This document shows, piece after piece, positions 22,268 through 31,947 of a DNA stretch of 64,000 nt (within the stretch, counting starts at the first letter, position 1; every line of letters starts with the position of its first letter). The translations under genes and the position numbers were made by a program. Origin of the DNA: Thermus amyloliquefaciens (lineage in GTDB: Bacteria > Deinococcota > Deinococci > Deinococcales > Thermaceae); assembly GCF_000744885.1 (NCBI RefSeq), contig NZ_JQMV01000003.1:1-64000 (forward strand), in the 5' to 3' direction. The notes beneath the pieces are model-generated. The model saw nothing but the letters and a program-made list of their open reading frames with translations. It searched no databases and had not been told where the DNA came from.

Positions 22268-22696
22268 CTACTTGACCGGGGGACGGGACTTGAGGACCTC
22301 CTGGGGAGATCTGGCCCTGGCCCTTTGGGCCGCTACCTCGGCGGCGCTGATGGGCTTGGCCTTGGATTTGGCGAAGGTGGTGAGGACGTGGTTCAGGAGG
22401 TCGGCCACCTCCTGGTCCTTGAGCTGGCGGAAGGGGGGCATGACCCCGTTATAGGTCTTGCCCTCCACCGTCAGGCTTCCCTGCAGGCCGTAGAGGACCA
22501 CCCGGATCAGGTACTCCCGCCCCCCCTTGGCCTGGACCACCTTGTCCAGGTGGGTGAGGGGCGGAAAGGCCCCAGGAAGCCCCAGGCCCGTGGCCTGGTG
22601 GCAGCTTTGGCAGTTGGCGGAATAGAGCTTGGCCCCAGGGCTTTGGGCAAAGGCCAGAAGGCCCAGGAAGAGCAAGGCGGGCAAGAGGCGCTTCAT
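22268..22696 (-). CDS. c-type cytochrome, c552-like
   Basis: Periplasmic monohaem electron carrier. Signal peptide MKRLLPALLFLGLLAFAQ, then the haem-binding CQSCH. The blocks GAFPPLTHLDKV, GGREYLIRVVLYGLQG, YNGVMPPFRQLKDQEVADLLNHV and a C-terminal extension match Thermus cytochrome c552, the donor to ba3 oxidase, so this is that protein or a paralogue. The methionine in NGVM is the likely axial ligand. Leaderless -10 CATAAT (minus strand, 22703-22708) is six bases before the ATG. Confidence 0.88.
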   Translation of the reverse strand: MKRLLPALLFLGLLAFAQSPGAKLYSANCQSCHQATGLGLPGAFPPLTHLDKVVQAKGGREYLIRVVLYGLQGSLTVEGKTYNGVMPPFRQLKDQEVADLLNHVLTTFAKSKAKPISAAEVAAQRARARSPQEVLKSRPPVK

Positions 22697-22724
22697 GGCT
22701 TCATTATGGGGAACCCCCCTCCTT

Positions 22725-23795
22725 TTAGGCCAGGGGCATTTGTCCTTGGCCTTTGGGGATATAGGCGCACCGGGGGTCCGAGGCCAGGTGGTCCCCGGTT
22801 TCCGCCCAGGCCCGGGCCCGGCTTCCCCCGCAAAGCTCCCGGTACTCGCAGACCCCGCACTTCCCCTTCAGGAGGGCCTTGTTGCGCAGCTCCAGGAAAA
22901 GGGGGCTATGCCGGTATATCTCCAGAAGGGGCTTTTCCCGCACGTTCCCTGCGGGTAGGGGCAAAAAGCCCGAGGGGTAGACCTCTCCCGTGGAGGAAAC
23001 GAAGACGAAGCCAAAGCCGTCAGAAAGGTGCACGCCGCGGCCCTCTCCTACCAGGGCGCCGTCCTCCCCACCTTCCCTTTGGCGGCGCTCCACGGCCACC
23101 CGGCGGAACATGGGGCCCTCGGTGGTGCGCACCTTGAAGGGGTAGCGGCGGGAAAGGTCATAGAGGAGGTGCATGACCTCCTCATACTCTTGCGGGGTAA
23201 GTTGTTCCAAAAGCGCCCCCCGGCCCACGGGGACCAGGAAGAAGACCTCCCAGGTGACCACCCCCTTCTCCGCCAGGATCTCGGCGATGCCGGTGAGTTC
23301 CCCCTTGGTCCTCCGGGTCACGGTGGTGTTCACCTGGGTCATGAGGCCCACCTCCCGGGCCCATTCCAAAGCCTCTAGGGCCCGGGCGAAGGTGCCGGGA
23401 ACGCCCCGGAAGCCGTCGTGGCGCTCCGGGCTAGCCCCGTCCAGGGAGATGGCCATCTGGTGCACGCCGAGTTCCTTGAAGCGGGCCACCACCTCCCGGG
23501 TGAGCCTGGGGGTGACCGCGGGGGTGATGCCCACCTTGAGGCCCAGGCGCCTGGCCTCCTCCAGGAGGAGGAAAAGGTCGGGACGGGCCAAGGGGTCACC
23601 CCCCGTGGGCAGGAGGATGGGTTTGGGGGTATAGGTGGCCAGCTCCCGCAAGAGCCTCAGCCCCTCCTCGGTGGTGAGCTCCCCGGGCAAGGGGTCGGGT
23701 TCCGCCGAGGCCCGGCAGTGTTGGCAGGCGAGCAGGCAGGCCCGGGTCATCTCCCAGGCCACCAGGAGGGGGAAGCGGTGCAGGTCGGGCTTCAT
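22725..23795 (-). CDS. Radical SAM/SPASM protein (NirJ/AhbD-like)
   Basis: The radical SAM 4Fe-4S ligands are C20, C24 and C27 (CLLACQHC). A glycine-rich TGGDPLARPDL follows, and the C-terminal SPASM-type cysteines are in KCGVCEYRELCGGSRARA plus SDPRCAY. The closest functional relatives are NirJ/AhbD haem-synthesis enzymes and TIGR04053-type proteins, so a tetrapyrrole or peptide-modifying role is possible; the sequence alone does not decide it. It lies upstream of the cytochrome gene in the same direction. Confidence 0.85.
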   Translation of the reverse strand: MKPDLHRFPLLVAWEMTRACLLACQHCRASAEPDPLPGELTTEEGLRLLRELATYTPKPILLPTGGDPLARPDLFLLLEEARRLGLKVGITPAVTPRLTREVVARFKELGVHQMAISLDGASPERHDGFRGVPGTFARALEALEWAREVGLMTQVNTTVTRRTKGELTGIAEILAEKGVVTWEVFFLVPVGRGALLEQLTPQEYEEVMHLLYDLSRRYPFKVRTTEGPMFRRVAVERRQREGGEDGALVGEGRGVHLSDGFGFVFVSSTGEVYPSGFLPLPAGNVREKPLLEIYRHSPLFLELRNKALLKGKCGVCEYRELCGGSRARAWAETGDHLASDPRCAYIPKGQGQMPLA

Positions 23796-23833
23796 GCCTC
23801 CAGGATGCCGCCTGGGGATGGGGGCAGATGTCC

Positions 23834-24829
23834 TTAGCGGGGAAGGGTGAGGCGGTAGACCAGGGTGCGGGCTTCCCCGGGTTTAAGGGCCACCTCCAGC
23901 CGATAGCCCTGGGGCAGGTGGGTGGCCTCGGGGAAGTCCAGGCGGAAGGGCTGGGGAAAGGTTTCCGAGAGGAGGAGGGCGATGGGGTAGGGGTAGGGGT
24001 TCGCCAAGCGGGTCTCCACGCGGTAGGTGGCTTCCTTTTCCCCTTGGCTCAAGAGGCTCACCTGCCGTTCCAGCCGGCCCTCGAGGTCCCGTCCCAGCCA
24101 CACCTCCGCCACCTCCCCTTGGGGGGTAGCGGGAAGCAGGGCCTGGCCCAGGAAGAGGCCTCCCTCCACCACCTCGAGGCTCCCCGGGGCCAAGGGGAAG
24201 GGGGCCCTAAGGCGGTAGCCCCGCTCCAGGGCCAAAAACCTGTCCGTGCGGAAGGGGCCTTGGTGGCGAAGGAGCCGGGTGGGGTCCACCTGGGCCGTAA
24301 GGACAGGGAGCTCCGTGGTGCCGGGTTCCAGCCGGCCTGGGGGTAGCGGGTAGCGAAAGAGGCCAAAGGGGTTCTCCCCCAAGGGGGCCTCCGCCAAAGC
24401 CCGCAGGGGTACCCCCTTGGCCTCGGCCAGGCCGGGAAGGGGGGCCTCCCCAGCCAAAAGGGTGAGCTTTTTGGCTTCCAGGGGGCTTCCCTCCAGCCGG
24501 AGCCGGGCCCAGAGGGTGAGCCTTTCCTCTTCCAGGGTGTAAAAGACCTCCCCGGAAAGCCCGGTGTACAGGTAGCGCAAGGTGGCGGGGCCTTCCCCTC
24601 GGTAGCGGAAAAGGACCGCGGTGCCCTGGAGGACCCGCCCCGTTTCCTCCACCCCAAGAAGCCGCAAGGAACCCGGGACCATGCGGGAAAGCTTCTCCCC
24701 CGCCAGGTAGACCCAGGCGGAAGGGGGAAGGAGCACGGGCTCCTTGACCTCCGCGAAGCCCGGGTAAACCACCACCTCCTGGGCCAGGGCGGAAAGGCTC
24801 AGGAGGGAGAGGGCGAGGAGCTTTTTCAT
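23834..24829 (-). CDS. Exported protein, DUF4139-like
   Basis: The 331-residue protein has a signal peptide ([17 protein letters not shown]) and is beta-rich throughout. Segments such as YLYTGLSGEVFYTLEEERLTLWARLRLEG and the final ALKPGEARTLVYRLTL resemble DUF4139-type secreted proteins, whose function is unknown. The ATG overlaps the stop of the MBL gene, yet a TAAACT box (minus strand, 24836-24841) sits six bases upstream, so it may also be transcribed on its own. Confidence 0.7.
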   Translation of the reverse strand: MKKLLALSLLSLSALAQEVVVYPGFAEVKEPVLLPPSAWVYLAGEKLSRMVPGSLRLLGVEETGRVLQGTAVLFRYRGEGPATLRYLYTGLSGEVFYTLEEERLTLWARLRLEGSPLEAKKLTLLAGEAPLPGLAEAKGVPLRALAEAPLGENPFGLFRYPLPPGRLEPGTTELPVLTAQVDPTRLLRHQGPFRTDRFLALERGYRLRAPFPLAPGSLEVVEGGLFLGQALLPATPQGEVAEVWLGRDLEGRLERQVSLLSQGEKEATYRVETRLANPYPYPIALLLSETFPQPFRLDFPEATHLPQGYRLEVALKPGEARTLVYRLTLPR

Positions 24830-25440
24830 ACCCCCAGTTTAAGGGCCAAGGCCTCCACCTCTTTCCGGGATAGGGGCCCCCCGTGCCCCAGGTAGACGGT
24901 CTCCACCCCCAGGCTCAGGATCTTGCGCACCGTCTTCCTGGCCAGGTCATGGTCCTCGTTGATGAACCTGGGGGGGAGGCCATGGCCCCTAAGGGCGTCC
25001 CCGGCCAGGAGGAGGCCATCCCGGAAAAGCCCCACCTGCCCCAGGGTGTGGCCGGGAAGCTCCACCACCCGCCACCCCAGGACCTCCTCCCCTTCCTCCA
25101 CCGGCCTTAGGGCCTCCCGGGGAAGGGGCGGGGCCAGGTTGGCCAGGGTGCGCCCCAGGAGGGGGATGGGCAGGGGTGGGCGGGGCTTCTCCTTGGTCAG
25201 GTAGGGCCACTCCCGGGGGTGGGCCAGGAGGGGGAGGCGGAACCTCTCCCAAAGGGCCCTCGCCCCCCCGCTATGGTCCGTGTGGTGGTGGGTGAGGAAG
25301 AGGAGAATGGGCGGGGTTCTGAGGCGGGCCAGGAGCCGCCCGGCCTCCCAGGGAAGGCCCGCGTCCACCAGGAAATACCCCCCTTCCGCCGGTACCCGGT
25401 ACAGGTTGGCGGCAAAGCGCAGGACCTCAGGCCCGCTCAT
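24826..25440 (-). CDS. Metallo-beta-lactamase-fold hydrolase
   Basis: Two-metal hydrolase of the glyoxalase II/MBL type, 204 residues. The metal-binding [10 protein letters not shown] motif, [17 protein letters not shown] and the final HGGPLS are in the expected order. The start at ATG 25440 overlaps the dxs stop by 14 bases, placing it in the dxs operon. The substrate is unknown. Confidence 0.87.
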   Translation of the reverse strand: MSGPEVLRFAANLYRVPAEGGYFLVDAGLPWEAGRLLARLRTPPILLFLTHHHTDHSGGARALWERFRLPLLAHPREWPYLTKEKPRPPLPIPLLGRTLANLAPPLPREALRPVEEGEEVLGWRVVELPGHTLGQVGLFRDGLLLAGDALRGHGLPPRFINEDHDLARKTVRKILSLGVETVYLGHGGPLSRKEVEALALKLGV

Positions 25441-27274
25441 AGGCGGGATGGAGGCCCATCTCCCGGAGGGCCTTCCGGATCCCTTCCGCGTCGATCCCCG
25501 CCTGGCGGTGGAGGCTCGGGATGGGGCCGTGTTCAAGGAAGCGGTCGGGGAGGGCCAGGATCCGCACCTCCGGGTTCAGGCCCATCTCGTTCAGGGCCTC
25601 GAGGACCGCACTTCCAAACCCCCCCATCTTCTGGTGGTCCTCCACGGTGACCAGCCGGTAGCGGGCGAGGGCCCGGAGGGTCTCCTTGTCCAGGGGCTTG
25701 AGGAAGCGGGCGTTCACCACCCCCACCCTGGGATCCTCGGCGGCGGCCTCCAGGGCGTACTTCAGGGTCTTGCCAAAGGCCAAGAGGTAGACCTCCGTGC
25801 CCTCCTTCAGCACCTCCCACTTGCCCCAGGCGATCTCGGGCCACACCCCCTCGGGGGCCCGCTCCACGTTGTCCCGGGGGTAGCGGATGGCCACGGGCCC
25901 CCCGATCTCCAAGGCCTTCTTCAGCATGGCCCTGAGCTCCAGGGCGTCCTTGGGGGCGGCGATCTGCAGGTTGGGGATGGTGCGCAGATAGGCGATGTCA
26001 AAGACCCCGTGGTGGGTGGCCCCATCCGCCCCCACCACCCCGGCCCGGTCGATGGCGAAGACCACGGGCAGGTTCTCTATGGCCACGTCGTGGATGGCCT
26101 GGTCGTAGGCCCGTTGCAGGAAGGTGGAGTAGATGGCCACGATGGGCTTCAGGCCCCTCAAGGCCATCCCCGCCGCCGTGGTCACCGCCACGTCCTCGCA
26201 GATGCCCACGTCCAGGTAGCGCTCCGGGTGCTCCAGGGAGTAGCGCACCAGCCCCGAACCCTCCCGCATGGCCGGGGTGAGGACGAAGAGGCGGGGCTCC
26301 AAATAGGCCAGCTCCGTGACCGCATCCCCAAAGGCCTGGCTCCAGGAGTAGCCCTTGGAGACCTTCTCCGGCTTCTCCGGGTTGAAGCCAGGGGGGCCGT
26401 GCCAGTAGATGGGGTCGGCCTCGGCCACCTTGTACCCCTTGCCCTTCTGGGTGACCACATGGAGCAGGGTGGGGCCCTCCAGCTCCTTCAGGTGCTCCAG
26501 GATGTGGATGAGCCCCTTGAGGTCGTGCCCGTCCACGGGGCCCACGTAGCGGATGCCCCAGGCGTAGAAGGGGTTCTCCTGGTGCAGGAGGAGCTTGGCC
26601 GCCTCCTTGGCCCGGTCCACCAGGCCGAAGAGCTTGGAGGAGATGTGCTCCAGGATGCTCCGGCCCAGCTTCTCGGCGTCCTGGACCCACTTCCTTATCT
26701 GGAGCTCCTTGAAGTACTTGTTGAGGGCCCCCACGTTTTCCGAGATGCTCATCTCGTTGTCGTTCAGGATGATGAGCATCCGCCTGCCCAGCTCCCCGAT
26801 CTTGTTGAGGGCGGCCAGGGCCATCCCTCCCGTGAGGGCCCCGTCCCCGATCACCGCCACCACGTGGTAGTCCTCCTTCGCCAGGTCCCGGGCAAGGACC
26901 ATGCCCAGGGCGTGGGCCAAGGAGGTGCTGGCATGCCCCGCGGTGATGGCGTCGTGCTCCGACTCCGAGACCTTGGTGAAGCCGGAAAGCCCCCCTTCCA
27001 GCCTGAGGGTGTGGAAGCGGTCCTTGCGGCCGGTGACCAGCTTGTGGGCGTAGGCCTGGTGGCCCACGTCAAAGAGGATGCGGTCCTTGGGGGACTGGAA
27101 GACCCGGTGCAGGGCCAGGATGAGCTCCACCGCCCCCAGGGAGCTGGCCAGGTGGCCGCCGTTTTGCGCCGTTACCCGGATGATCTCGCTGCGGATCTCC
27201 TCCGCCAGTTGGAGGAGCTCCTCGAGGCTCAGGGCCTTCAGGTCCTCGGGGCTGTTCACCTTGTCCAGTACCAT
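25427..27274 (-). CDS. dxs: 1-deoxy-D-xylulose-5-phosphate synthase
   Basis: Thiamine-diphosphate enzyme making DXP from pyruvate and glyceraldehyde-3-phosphate, the first step of the MEP isoprenoid pathway (Thermus carotenoids and quinones). The 615 residues include the N-terminal [17 protein letters not shown], the ThDP motif [15 protein letters not shown]...[15 protein letters not shown], and the transketolase C domain with [15 protein letters not shown]. The pathway gene ispF is also in this window, damaged. Confidence 0.97.
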   Translation of the reverse strand: MVLDKVNSPEDLKALSLEELLQLAEEIRSEIIRVTAQNGGHLASSLGAVELILALHRVFQSPKDRILFDVGHQAYAHKLVTGRKDRFHTLRLEGGLSGFTKVSESEHDAITAGHASTSLAHALGMVLARDLAKEDYHVVAVIGDGALTGGMALAALNKIGELGRRMLIILNDNEMSISENVGALNKYFKELQIRKWVQDAEKLGRSILEHISSKLFGLVDRAKEAAKLLLHQENPFYAWGIRYVGPVDGHDLKGLIHILEHLKELEGPTLLHVVTQKGKGYKVAEADPIYWHGPPGFNPEKPEKVSKGYSWSQAFGDAVTELAYLEPRLFVLTPAMREGSGLVRYSLEHPERYLDVGICEDVAVTTAAGMALRGLKPIVAIYSTFLQRAYDQAIHDVAIENLPVVFAIDRAGVVGADGATHHGVFDIAYLRTIPNLQIAAPKDALELRAMLKKALEIGGPVAIRYPRDNVERAPEGVWPEIAWGKWEVLKEGTEVYLLAFGKTLKYALEAAAEDPRVGVVNARFLKPLDKETLRALARYRLVTVEDHQKMGGFGSAVLEALNEMGLNPEVRILALPDRFLEHGPIPSLHRQAGIDAEGIRKALREMGLHPAYERA

Positions 27275-27282
27275 CTTTCCCC

Positions 27283-27924
27283 CTAAAAATTCTTCTCCAC
27301 CAGAACGCGGCCTTCCCGGGTGCGCACCTCCCCCACCTTGGGGACGAACCAGACCTCCCGCGCATCCTGGCCGCGCTCATCCTGATACACCTGGCGGATC
27401 CTATACACCCGGAAGACCCCCGCGGGCAGGCGCACCTCCCGTTCCTCCAGCACCTCCATGGCGTAGCCCAGGCTCCCCTGGGCCAAGGGCTCCCGTCCCC
27501 CCGGGGTGAGGAGCTCCACCCGCACCGTCACCTTGCCTCCCCAGCGGTGGCCCGGGGCCAGGAGGGCCTCCGGGGGGTACTCCAGGATGGGGGGGGTGAA
27601 AACCACCCGGGCGGAGGGGTCCTGAAAGCCTAGAAGCCGCACGCCAAAAGCCCCCACCTGCCGGTAGTAGACCCGGTCCTCCCCCCGGCCAAAGCTGCGG
27701 AAGCGCACCGCCTCCTGCCCCTCGTACAGGGCTGGGCCCTCCACCCGCACCCGGTAGGGGGGGGAGGAAAGGGCTTCCCCCTCGGGCACATAGACCCACT
27801 CCAGCCCCGTGGTGGCGGGGTAGAAGGCGGTTTCCTGCAGGAGGGGCTGGGCCTTAGGGGCCTGGGTTACCTGAGGGGCACAGGCGGCCAGGAGGAGGGC
27901 AAGGGCCATAACGTACCGCCTCAT
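27283..27924 (-). CDS. Putative lipoprotein
   Basis: The 213-residue protein has a lipoprotein signal: [15 protein letters not shown] with Cys15 as lipidation site. The rest is beta-rich ([17 protein letters not shown] ... [20 protein letters not shown]) and resembles secreted proteins that report on cell-envelope lipids, but no family is certain. The ATG at 27924 is seven bases from TAAACT (minus strand, 27932-27937). It lies between a coiled-coil/PspA pair and dxs. Confidence 0.75.
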   Translation of the reverse strand: MRRYVMALALLLAACAPQVTQAPKAQPLLQETAFYPATTGLEWVYVPEGEALSSPPYRVRVEGPALYEGQEAVRFRSFGRGEDRVYYRQVGAFGVRLLGFQDPSARVVFTPPILEYPPEALLAPGHRWGGKVTVRVELLTPGGREPLAQGSLGYAMEVLEEREVRLPAGVFRVYRIRQVYQDERGQDAREVWFVPKVGEVRTREGRVLVEKNF

Positions 27925-27934
27925 GATACGGAGT

Positions 27935-28333
27935 TTACTCCCCCCTTTCCCGTAGGTTGGCCAACACTTCCCGCAGGGCGGCGAGCCGCTCCTCCAGGTT
28001 CTTGGCCGCTCCCAAGTCCTTGCGGGCCAGGGCCCGCTCCGCCGCCAGGCTCTCCAGGAGGGCCAGGAGCTGGGCCCGCTGCCTTTGCGTCTGGCCAAGG
28101 GCGGCCTCGAGGCGTCCTCGGGTTTCCGGGAAAAGGTGGGGCGCTTTCAGGGCCTCCTCCAGTTCCCTTTCCCGGGCATCCAAGGCCCGGAGGGCCCGCT
28201 CCACCTCGGCCCAGTCCACCAGGCTTTTCAGCTGGGCCTTGGTCCACTCCAGCCCCGCCGGCCTGGGCCGCAGGAGGAGGGCCAGGAGGAGCAGGACGAC
28301 GAGGAGGAGCAAAAGCTCCAGGAGGAGGGGCAT
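27935..28333 (-). CDS. Membrane-anchored coiled-coil protein
   Basis: The 132-residue protein starts with one strongly hydrophobic leucine-rich helix (residues 3-21). A long charged amphipathic coiled coil follows (WAEVERALRALDARERELEEAL onward). No enzymatic motif is present. It starts six bases after the pspA-like gene and probably works with it at the membrane; that link is inference from position and shape. Confidence 0.7.
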   Translation of the reverse strand: MPLLLELLLLLVVLLLLALLLRPRPAGLEWTKAQLKSLVDWAEVERALRALDARERELEEALKAPHLFPETRGRLEAALGQTQRQRAQLLALLESLAAERALARKDLGAAKNLEERLAALREVLANLRERGE

Positions 28334-28339
28334 GGGGCT

Positions 28340-29002
28340 TTAGGCCTGGCCCAGTTCCCGCTTCAGGCGGGCGAGTTCCTCCTCCACCTCTTTATCCGCA
28401 GAGAGGGCGGCGAGCTCCTTGTCCAGGTCCTGGCCATCCAGCTCCCTCAGGGCCTCGTGCCGGTCCTCCAGGGAAAGGATGCGGGCCTCCATTTCCTCGA
28501 AGGCCTCGAGGGCCGGGTGGGCATCCAGCTTGGATTCCATCCGCCGCACCGCCTCCGCGGCCTCCACCCCCTTCTTGCGGGCCAGGAGGAGCTTTTTGCG
28601 GGCCTCGGCCTCGTCAATCTTGGCTTCCAAGGCCTTGAGTTGGGTCATGAGCCGTTGGATGAGGGCCTTCTGCTCCTCCGCCTGTTGCCGGAAGCCCTCG
28701 GCCAGATCCAGGGCCCGCTTCCTGCGCTTTAGGGCCTCCTTGGCCAGGTCCTCCCGGCCCGCCTTCAGGGCCTCCTTGGCCTTTTCCTCCCAAAGGGAAG
28801 CCTCCTTGAGGTGGCTTTCCACCTCCCGTTCCAGGCGCTTGCCCTCGGCCATGGCGGCCGCCACCTGCTCCCGGGCTTCCCTTAGGGCTTCTCTCATGTC
28901 CTCCAGGGCTTGCTGGATGATCTTCTCCGGGTCCTCGGCCCGGCGCAAGAGGTCGCTCAGGTTGGCCCGGATGAGTCGGCTGAGGCGGTCCAGTAGGGTC
29001 AT
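28340..29002 (-). CDS. pspA: PspA/IM30-family membrane-stress protein
   Basis: ESCRT-III-like coiled-coil protein that binds and protects the inner membrane. The 220-residue sequence begins LLDRLSRLIRANLSDLLRRAEDPEKII, the usual PspA/Vipp1 start, and is helical and charged throughout. The frame is open far upstream, but the ATG at 29002 has AGGAGG 8 bases ahead and gives the family length. It leads a likely operon with the coiled-coil protein and possibly the lipoprotein. Confidence 0.88.
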   Translation of the reverse strand: MTLLDRLSRLIRANLSDLLRRAEDPEKIIQQALEDMREALREAREQVAAAMAEGKRLEREVESHLKEASLWEEKAKEALKAGREDLAKEALKRRKRALDLAEGFRQQAEEQKALIQRLMTQLKALEAKIDEAEARKKLLLARKKGVEAAEAVRRMESKLDAHPALEAFEEMEARILSLEDRHEALRELDGQDLDKELAALSADKEVEEELARLKRELGQA

Positions 29003-29315
29003 GGTTGTTCCTCCTAGGTTGAGTATGCCACATCCCCGCCCTTGACCGGGGCGGGGGGAAGGGGTAGGCTCGCCCTGCAAGTATGCCCTTGCTTGCGGGG
29101 CCAGGGGAGCGGGCCTGGGGCAAGGACCCGGATCGGGGGTTGCTTTGGGCCACCACCAAGGAGATCCGGGGTGAACGAGGTGAACCTCTTCCGGCGCTTT
29201 GGCCGCAAGGAGGCCCTTTTGCCCACCGGAGTTAAGAGGAGATGGCCTTGGCCTTTGTGGACCCCTTGATGGCCCGCTTCCTTCTCGGAGGGCCTGTCTG
29301 CGGGGGAGGGTAAGT
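29003..29315. other. Intergenic region with decayed coding fragments
   Basis: The region holds the pspA leader and a GC-rich hairpin CCCCGCCC/GGGCGGGG (29034-29056). Short plus-strand frames include one at about 29172-29270 ([18 protein letters not shown]) and [17 protein letters not shown] starting after AAGAGGAG near 29241. They read like leftovers of an upstream transporter gene. No intact gene is seen. Confidence 0.4.
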
Positions 29316-29499
29316 ATGGTGCGGGCAGATGAGGTCACGCGGAGCTTTGGTGAAGTCAAGGCCCTGGACCGGGTGAGCCTCGAGGTGCGCCCCGGGGAGG
29401 TCTTCGGCCTCTTGGGGCCCAACGGGGCGGGGAAGACCACTTTTCCACCTTGGTCCTCTTCCTGGCTTCCGTGCGCTTCCAAAGGCAGGTGGTGGCATG
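29316..29499 (+). pseudogene. Internally deleted ABC exporter relic
   Basis: From ATG 29316 the frame encodes a normal ABC ATPase N-terminus ([36 protein letters not shown]) through the Walker A motif. It then abruptly leaves the family. From about 29440 a different frame reads [19 protein letters not shown]-stop, which looks like the last helix of an ABC-2 permease. Its TGA overlaps the ATG of the next gene (ATGA), as expected for a real former gene end. The signature, Walker B and the whole permease body are missing. Confidence 0.65.
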
Positions 29500-30258
29500 A
29501 AAAGGATCGGGTGGGCGGGATGGCTCATTTTGGGTTTGGCCCTGGCCCAGGGGCGCCTCGAGGCCGGGGTGTACGGGATCCCTGGAGCCTTGGCCCCTAC
29601 CCTCGAGGTGGGCTACAGCCTGGAGCCGGGGGAGGTCTACGCCAAGCTGCAAATGGGGCAGGAAAGCCGGGGGGGTCTGGGGTTTTCCTCCAGCCTGGCC
29701 CTGGGGCCCTTGGGGTACCTGGCCTACGGCCTTCAGGCCGAGGCGGGGGCGGGGGGGGTTGGGGGGATAGCCTTCGCCGAGGGGGGCGCTGGCCCCTTGG
29801 CCCTGGGGGTGCGGCTTGGCTACCGCCCCAAGGGGCTTTTCCCCATGTTCCCCGAGGAGGGGGTGTTTGGCCGGCTCTCCCTGCGCTACCGCCTGGTGCC
29901 CAAGGAGGTGGTGGGCCTGCTCTTGGAAAAGGGGGAGGGGGCGCGGGCTGAGGTGAGCTACGCCCTGAGGGAGGGGGCCACCCACACCCTGGGGGCGGGT
30001 TTTTCCGGGCTTCCCTATCTGATCTTGGGCTGGAAGGGGGAGGTGGGGGAGGGGATGGAGGTCCTGGACCTCTCCTTGCGCCTGGGGGGGCTGAACCGCC
30101 TCGAGGCGGGGCTTTACTTAGGGGAGGCTAGCCTTTTCCTCACCCTTTCCTATCCCTGGGCGGGTAGCCTCGGGGTGTGGCTTGGGGACCTGGGCTTGGA
30201 GGGGGGCTTTAGGGGGGCTCCCTACGCCTGGGTCCGGTACGCCTGGAGGTGGCCATGA
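29497..30258 (+). CDS. Exported beta-rich protein, probable outer-membrane protein
   Basis: The 253-residue protein has a signal peptide ([19 protein letters not shown]). Many alternating amphipathic strands rich in Gly, Leu and Tyr follow, ending in an aromatic-rich strand ([11 protein letters not shown]), as in beta-barrel proteins. No family was identified. The start overlaps the stop of the ABC relic by four bases, and the following LolA-like gene overlaps its own end, suggesting an envelope operon whose transporter part has been lost. Confidence 0.7.
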   Translation: MKRIGWAGWLILGLALAQGRLEAGVYGIPGALAPTLEVGYSLEPGEVYAKLQMGQESRGGLGFSSSLALGPLGYLAYGLQAEAGAGGVGGIAFAEGGAGPLALGVRLGYRPKGLFPMFPEEGVFGRLSLRYRLVPKEVVGLLLEKGEGARAEVSYALREGATHTLGAGFSGLPYLILGWKGEVGEGMEVLDLSLRLGGLNRLEAGLYLGEASLFLTLSYPWAGSLGVWLGDLGLEGGFRGAPYAWVRYAWRWP

Positions 30259-30908
30259 ACACGCACGCGCTGGAGAAAACCGGGGTTGCCCTCTTCCTGG
30301 CCTTGGGCTTGGCCTTGGCGCAAAGCGTCGTGGAGATCCTGGACCGGGTGGAGAAGAACCTGCAGGAACCCTGGCAGGCGGTGGTCCAGGGCCAGATCCA
30401 AGGACCCGGAGGGCAGGAGGAGCTTAGGGCCCGGGTGCTGGCCATCCCCAAGGAAGACCTCTTCCGCATAGAGTTCCAAAGGCCAGGCTCCCTGGAGGGG
30501 AACTTCACCGTGATCACGGAAAAGGAGGTCTGGAACTACCTCTACCTCACCAACCAGCTGGTGGTCAGCTCCAAGGAAAAGGCCCAGGTGCAGGGTCTGG
30601 GGTTTAGCCCCCAGGGCCTTGGGGACCTGAAGGGGCTTTCCCAGCGGGTGAGCCTGCGCCTTGTGGGGGAGGAGCGCTTGCCGGAGGGGGTGGCCTGGAA
30701 GCTGGTGGGCCAGGCCAAGGAGGGGCAGGGCTTCGCCAGCCTGGAGCTTTACATCCTAAAGGCCGATCCCAGGCCCGTGCGCTTCGTGTTCCGGGATGAG
30801 GCGGGAAGGGTTCTGGCGGACCTTAGGGTGGTGGAGTTCAAGAGGGCCTCCTTGCGCCCCCAAGACCTCAAGCGCTATCCCAAGGACGCCCAGGTGGTGC
30901 GGCGCTAG
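30255..30908 (+). CDS. LolA-like outer-membrane lipoprotein-sorting protein
   Basis: The 217-residue exported protein has the LolA/LolB-type fold signature: signal peptide (GVALFLALGLALAQ), then VEILDRVEKNLQEPW, the RIEFQRPGSLEGNFTVITEKEVWNYLYLTNQLV strands, and a C-terminal domain with VLADLRVVEFKRASL. These carriers bind lipid chains in the periplasm. The ATG at 30255 overlaps the previous stop and has GGAGGTGGCC just ahead; a GTG at 30249 is an alternative. It is convergent with cysteine synthase. Confidence 0.75.
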   Translation: MNTHALEKTGVALFLALGLALAQSVVEILDRVEKNLQEPWQAVVQGQIQGPGGQEELRARVLAIPKEDLFRIEFQRPGSLEGNFTVITEKEVWNYLYLTNQLVVSSKEKAQVQGLGFSPQGLGDLKGLSQRVSLRLVGEERLPEGVAWKLVGQAKEGQGFASLELYILKADPRPVRFVFRDEAGRVLADLRVVEFKRASLRPQDLKRYPKDAQVVRR

Positions 30909-31819
30909 GGCTCGGCGTAGAGGGGGGTGGAGAGGTACTTCCAGCCGCCATCGGGGCTGATGCAGGCCACCCTCTTCCCCGGGCCCAGCTCCCGGGCCAC
31001 CTGCAGGGCCGCCCAAAGGATCCCTCCGGAGCTCATCCCCAAGAAAAGCCCCTCCTCCTTGGCCAGGCGCCGGGCCAGGGGGAAGGCGTCCTCCTCCCAC
31101 ACCTGGATGACCCCATCCAGAAGGGAAAGGTCCAGGTTCTCGGGGATGAAGCCCGGGCCCATGCCCTGGAACTGGTGCTGGCCCATCTTCCCCCCGGAGA
31201 GGACGTTGGAGCGGGCCGGCTCCACGGCGATCACCTTCACCCCGGGGATCCTTTCCTTCAGATAGCGCCCCACCCCGGTGATGGTCCCCCCGGTGCCCGA
31301 ACCGTAGACAAAGGCGTCAATGCGCCCCTCCAGGGCCGCAAAGAGCTCAGGCCCTGTGGTTTCGTAGTGGGCGCGCACGTTGGCGGGGTTGGCGAACTGG
31401 TCGGGCATGAAGGCCCCAAGCTCCTCCTTGAGGCGCAGGGCCTCCTCCCTGGCGGCCAGCATCCGGCGGCTGGGGTCGGTGAGGACCAGCTCCGCTCCGA
31501 AGGCCTTTAGGACCCGCTTCCTCTCCTCGGACATCTGGGCGGGCATGGTGAGGATGAGGCGGTAGCCGCGGCTTGCCGCGATCATGGCCAGGCCGATCCC
31601 CGTGTTCCCGCTGGTGGGTTCCACGATCACCTGGCCCGAGCCGGGGCGGAGGAGGCCCCTTTCCTCGGCATCCTTGATCATGTACCAGGCGGGCCGGTCC
31701 TTGATGGACCCTCCGGGGTTGAGGCCTTCCAGCTTCACCCACACCTCGGCCATGTCGGGCTCCACCAGCTTGAGAAGGCGCACCGCCGGGGTCTTGCCGA
31801 TGATGCTTTCCACCCGCAT
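30905..31819 (-). CDS. cysK: Cysteine synthase (O-acetylserine sulfhydrylase family)
   Basis: PLP enzyme making cysteine from O-acetylserine and sulfide. Lys40 in NPGGSIKDRP is the Schiff-base lysine. PTSGNTGIGLAM and the phosphate loop GSGTGGTITGVGRYLKE are present, with 304 residues as usual. Substrate use within the family (CysK versus CysM) is not decided. TATAGT on the minus strand (31826-31831) lies six bases before the ATG. Confidence 0.93.
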   Translation of the reverse strand: MRVESIIGKTPAVRLLKLVEPDMAEVWVKLEGLNPGGSIKDRPAWYMIKDAEERGLLRPGSGQVIVEPTSGNTGIGLAMIAASRGYRLILTMPAQMSEERKRVLKAFGAELVLTDPSRRMLAAREEALRLKEELGAFMPDQFANPANVRAHYETTGPELFAALEGRIDAFVYGSGTGGTITGVGRYLKERIPGVKVIAVEPARSNVLSGGKMGQHQFQGMGPGFIPENLDLSLLDGVIQVWEEDAFPLARRLAKEEGLFLGMSSGGILWAALQVARELGPGKRVACISPDGGWKYLSTPLYAEP

Positions 31820-31920
31820 ACCCCTACTATAGGGCTGGCAAGGAAGGGGAAAGGGGCTTGGATACGGGGAAAGCCTCCCCCACCTTTCCTCTAGGGGGCG
31901 GGTCTGCTAGGCTAAAGGGA

Positions 31921-31935
31921 GCAAGCTCGGCTTGC
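31921..31935. repeat. Small inverted repeat in the slyD leader
   Basis: GCAAGC-TCG-GCTTGC, a short hairpin 12 bases before the slyD ATG. It could affect translation; there is no further evidence. Confidence 0.4.
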
Positions 31936-31947
31936 GAAAGGGTGACC

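Noticed and set aside
25280-27286. 668-residue plus-strand frame
   Set aside because: Antisense shadow of dxs, with composition typical of high-GC antisense frames.
29199-29951. 250-residue frame starting before the ABC relic
   Set aside because: Only its middle third matches an ABC ATPase. The rest is a shadow of the beta-rich protein gene in another frame.
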